DNA from: Candidatus Cloacimonadota bacterium
GTDB taxonomy: Bacteria > Cloacimonadota > Cloacimonadia > Cloacimonadales > TCS61
NCBI GenBank assembly: GCA_021108055.1
Contig: JAIORR010000368.1
Span: forward strand, 1-6,159
Reading direction: 5' to 3'
DNA length: 6,159 bases
Position numbers and translations under genes: made by a program. This document shows positions 6,001-6,159 of the stretch, in pieces; positions within the stretch are counted from its first letter, which is position 1, and each line of letters starts with the position of its first letter. The notes beneath the pieces were generated by a model. That model saw nothing but the letters and a program-made list of their open reading frames with translations. It searched no databases and had not been told where the DNA came from.

Positions 6001-6159
6001 GAAGGGAATTTTCGCCACATTCTCTACAGCCATTTTTTCTGCTTCTTCTTCGGAAATAGCCATCTGCCTGATCAGTTGTTCTTTGGTTTCTTTTATAATG
6101 TGAGAATATCTTTTCCGATAGCCGAATTCATCTGTGCAATCGCTGCAATATTCACTTCC
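3061..6159 (-). CDS. Zinc-ribbon / GlmL(MutL)-type ASKHA ATPase / barrel-sandwich fusion protein, 5'-partial
   Basis: Residues are numbered from the ATG at 6063. GlmL/MutL proteins are ASKHA-fold ATPases thought to reactivate B12-dependent mutases such as glutamate mutase. The phosphate-1 motif DVGSTTTK is at 39-46, LMCGGVDGG at 178-186, phosphate-2 DIGGATTDIF at 311-320 and the adenosine-side LIGSGGV at 454-460. Residues 635-870 hold repeated lipoyl/biotinyl-like hairpins (VKKGDTV, IKEGEEVKYGQ, SAPTTGTIKKID). The last 100 end in TEGFG and TQIRAGVTRPK. Family members are usually near 460 residues, so this is more than twice that. The frame stays open for 32 codons above 6063 to the window edge. 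Those codons read like a zinc-ribbon protein tail (YCSDCTDEFG, later IPFWAK), so the start lies outside. ATG at 6063 and the ATG pair at 5977-5982 lack good ribosome sites. The substrate mutase cannot be named from here. The ATPase call is firm; the fusion call is less so. Confidence 0.85.
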   Translation of the reverse strand, partial: GSEYCSDCTDEFGYRKRYSHIIKETKEQLIRQMAISEEEAEKMAVENVAKIPFWAKKEKMMLSKKKIIITDVGSTTTKALLLQKYDSQYKIAGLQHAATTVEKPTEDVNIGVFEAVRKLEKEAGVSLLVPNASPDNFQLNEDTLYISTSSAGGGLQILVIGLTLFDSASSGKRTAYGAGGVILDTFAIDDKRSSLEQMTAMAILHPDIILMCGGVDGGAIASILRLGEILQLANPKPKFGDKNEIPLVFAGNKEAQSFIAGLFRKKFDLYIAPNLRPTLTEENLQPAREKIHKLFMDNVMEQAPGYSKLKTRVADDIIPTPTGVIRSLQLVSEQLDENVMTVDIGGATTDIFSNILGEYFRTVSANYGMSYSISNVLKDTAYENVKKWLPDNFEENYILNYIANKMLYPTYNPTDQCQNAIEHALAREAILMSKKQHLEMNFNTKQIGFLDKIAQKHKDLEKITETFYFEKALESRKFHMYDINILIGSGGVLAHTDNNRQALAIIYDGFRPEGITEIWKDKHFISPHLGKLSAVDETLASRLLMEECFEKLGLVIRPMGKKWKENVTIMNIEIDGKKEVIKVNDVFYFPNETGKERKVSIFLEKGFYINEENIDPNFSTELPIFIDAGMQLDFKVENEKLNLYKFDSSPQELEADFMAFIRKNPIKKGKQTHKVELPYKGNILVKKGDTVTPDTIIGENLYDPPRVYVISLFDKTYLHLNPENIEKSLKIKEGEEVKYGQRIAEIGSRTLIDELQFQHFYFDSPVRGRVEKINFDSGTIIMREIQDYSTKPKIMNVAKKLNIKPKMITRYLKKSLNDFVYAGEQVASKIIDVQGSGFPMVVSAPTTGTIKKIDTENGTVTIQYDKDPYNRFAGINGKIIEIEPELSAIISYEGSTLMGIIGFGSESRGNLKYLEDVKNIEKCGEEDIVIIPEKIDISFLKKAEKKKVKGVIAASIDNKDLVEFIGEDIGVALTGNENIPFPLIITEGFGNFKMDSDYSKFFKEHDGNMIYINGHTQIRAGVTRPKMIVMEK

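Noticed and set aside
6093..6158. A second minus-strand frame ending at TAA 6095-6093, reading as a plausible C-terminus (VNIAAIAQMNSAIGKDIL)
   Set aside because: If real, it would make the ATPase start at 6063. The overlapping frame gives a better family match (YCSDCTDEFG plus IPFWAK) and 6063 has no good ribosome site. It remains the main alternative to the fusion reading.

Overview
The window looks like a piece of a moderately AT-rich genome from a Gram-negative, probably anaerobic bacterium. Three genes start with lipoprotein signal peptides, several starts carry good Shine-Dalgarno sequences (for example GGGAGGT at 2952-2958), and the largest gene belongs to the GlmL/MutL family linked to adenosylcobalamin-dependent mutases. 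The long GlmL architecture and a pilin-like domain with a GGG..SF.G signature make me think of Cloacimonadota or a related FCB-type lineage. That placement rests on memory of family style, not on a marker gene, and is weak. All recognised genes lie on the minus strand, so the reading order runs from high to low coordinates.

Right end (6159 to 3061): one very long open frame that runs off the window. It encodes the end of a putative zinc-ribbon protein, then a GlmL/MutL-type ASKHA ATPase, then a barrel-sandwich-like and C-terminal extension. A hairpin region and an inverted repeat that reuse the same TGAAAC half-site (2970-3058) separate it from the next unit.

Middle (2946 to 1559): a small DUF5684-like membrane protein, a 202-residue lipoprotein and a 96-residue Bor-like lipoprotein, the last two overlapping by 4 bases (ATGA). 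A strong rho-independent terminator (1559-1597) closes the unit.

Left (1485 to 93): a 273-residue lipoprotein made of two 77-residue TPR-like repeats plus a pilin-like C-terminal domain. It is followed after 11 bases by a Nudix hydrolase. A rho-independent terminator at 93-118 ends this unit. The 259 bases at the left end hold no gene I can support, but they are full of palindromes: a REP-like trio at 24-67, the terminator, and a chain of nested hairpins at 136-232.

The ATPase gene probably belongs to an amino-acid fermentation locus lying off the right edge. The lipoprotein genes look like a separate cell-envelope cluster. I see no functional link between the two halves beyond shared strand. 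I found no tRNA, rRNA, CRISPR array, transposase or phage gene.
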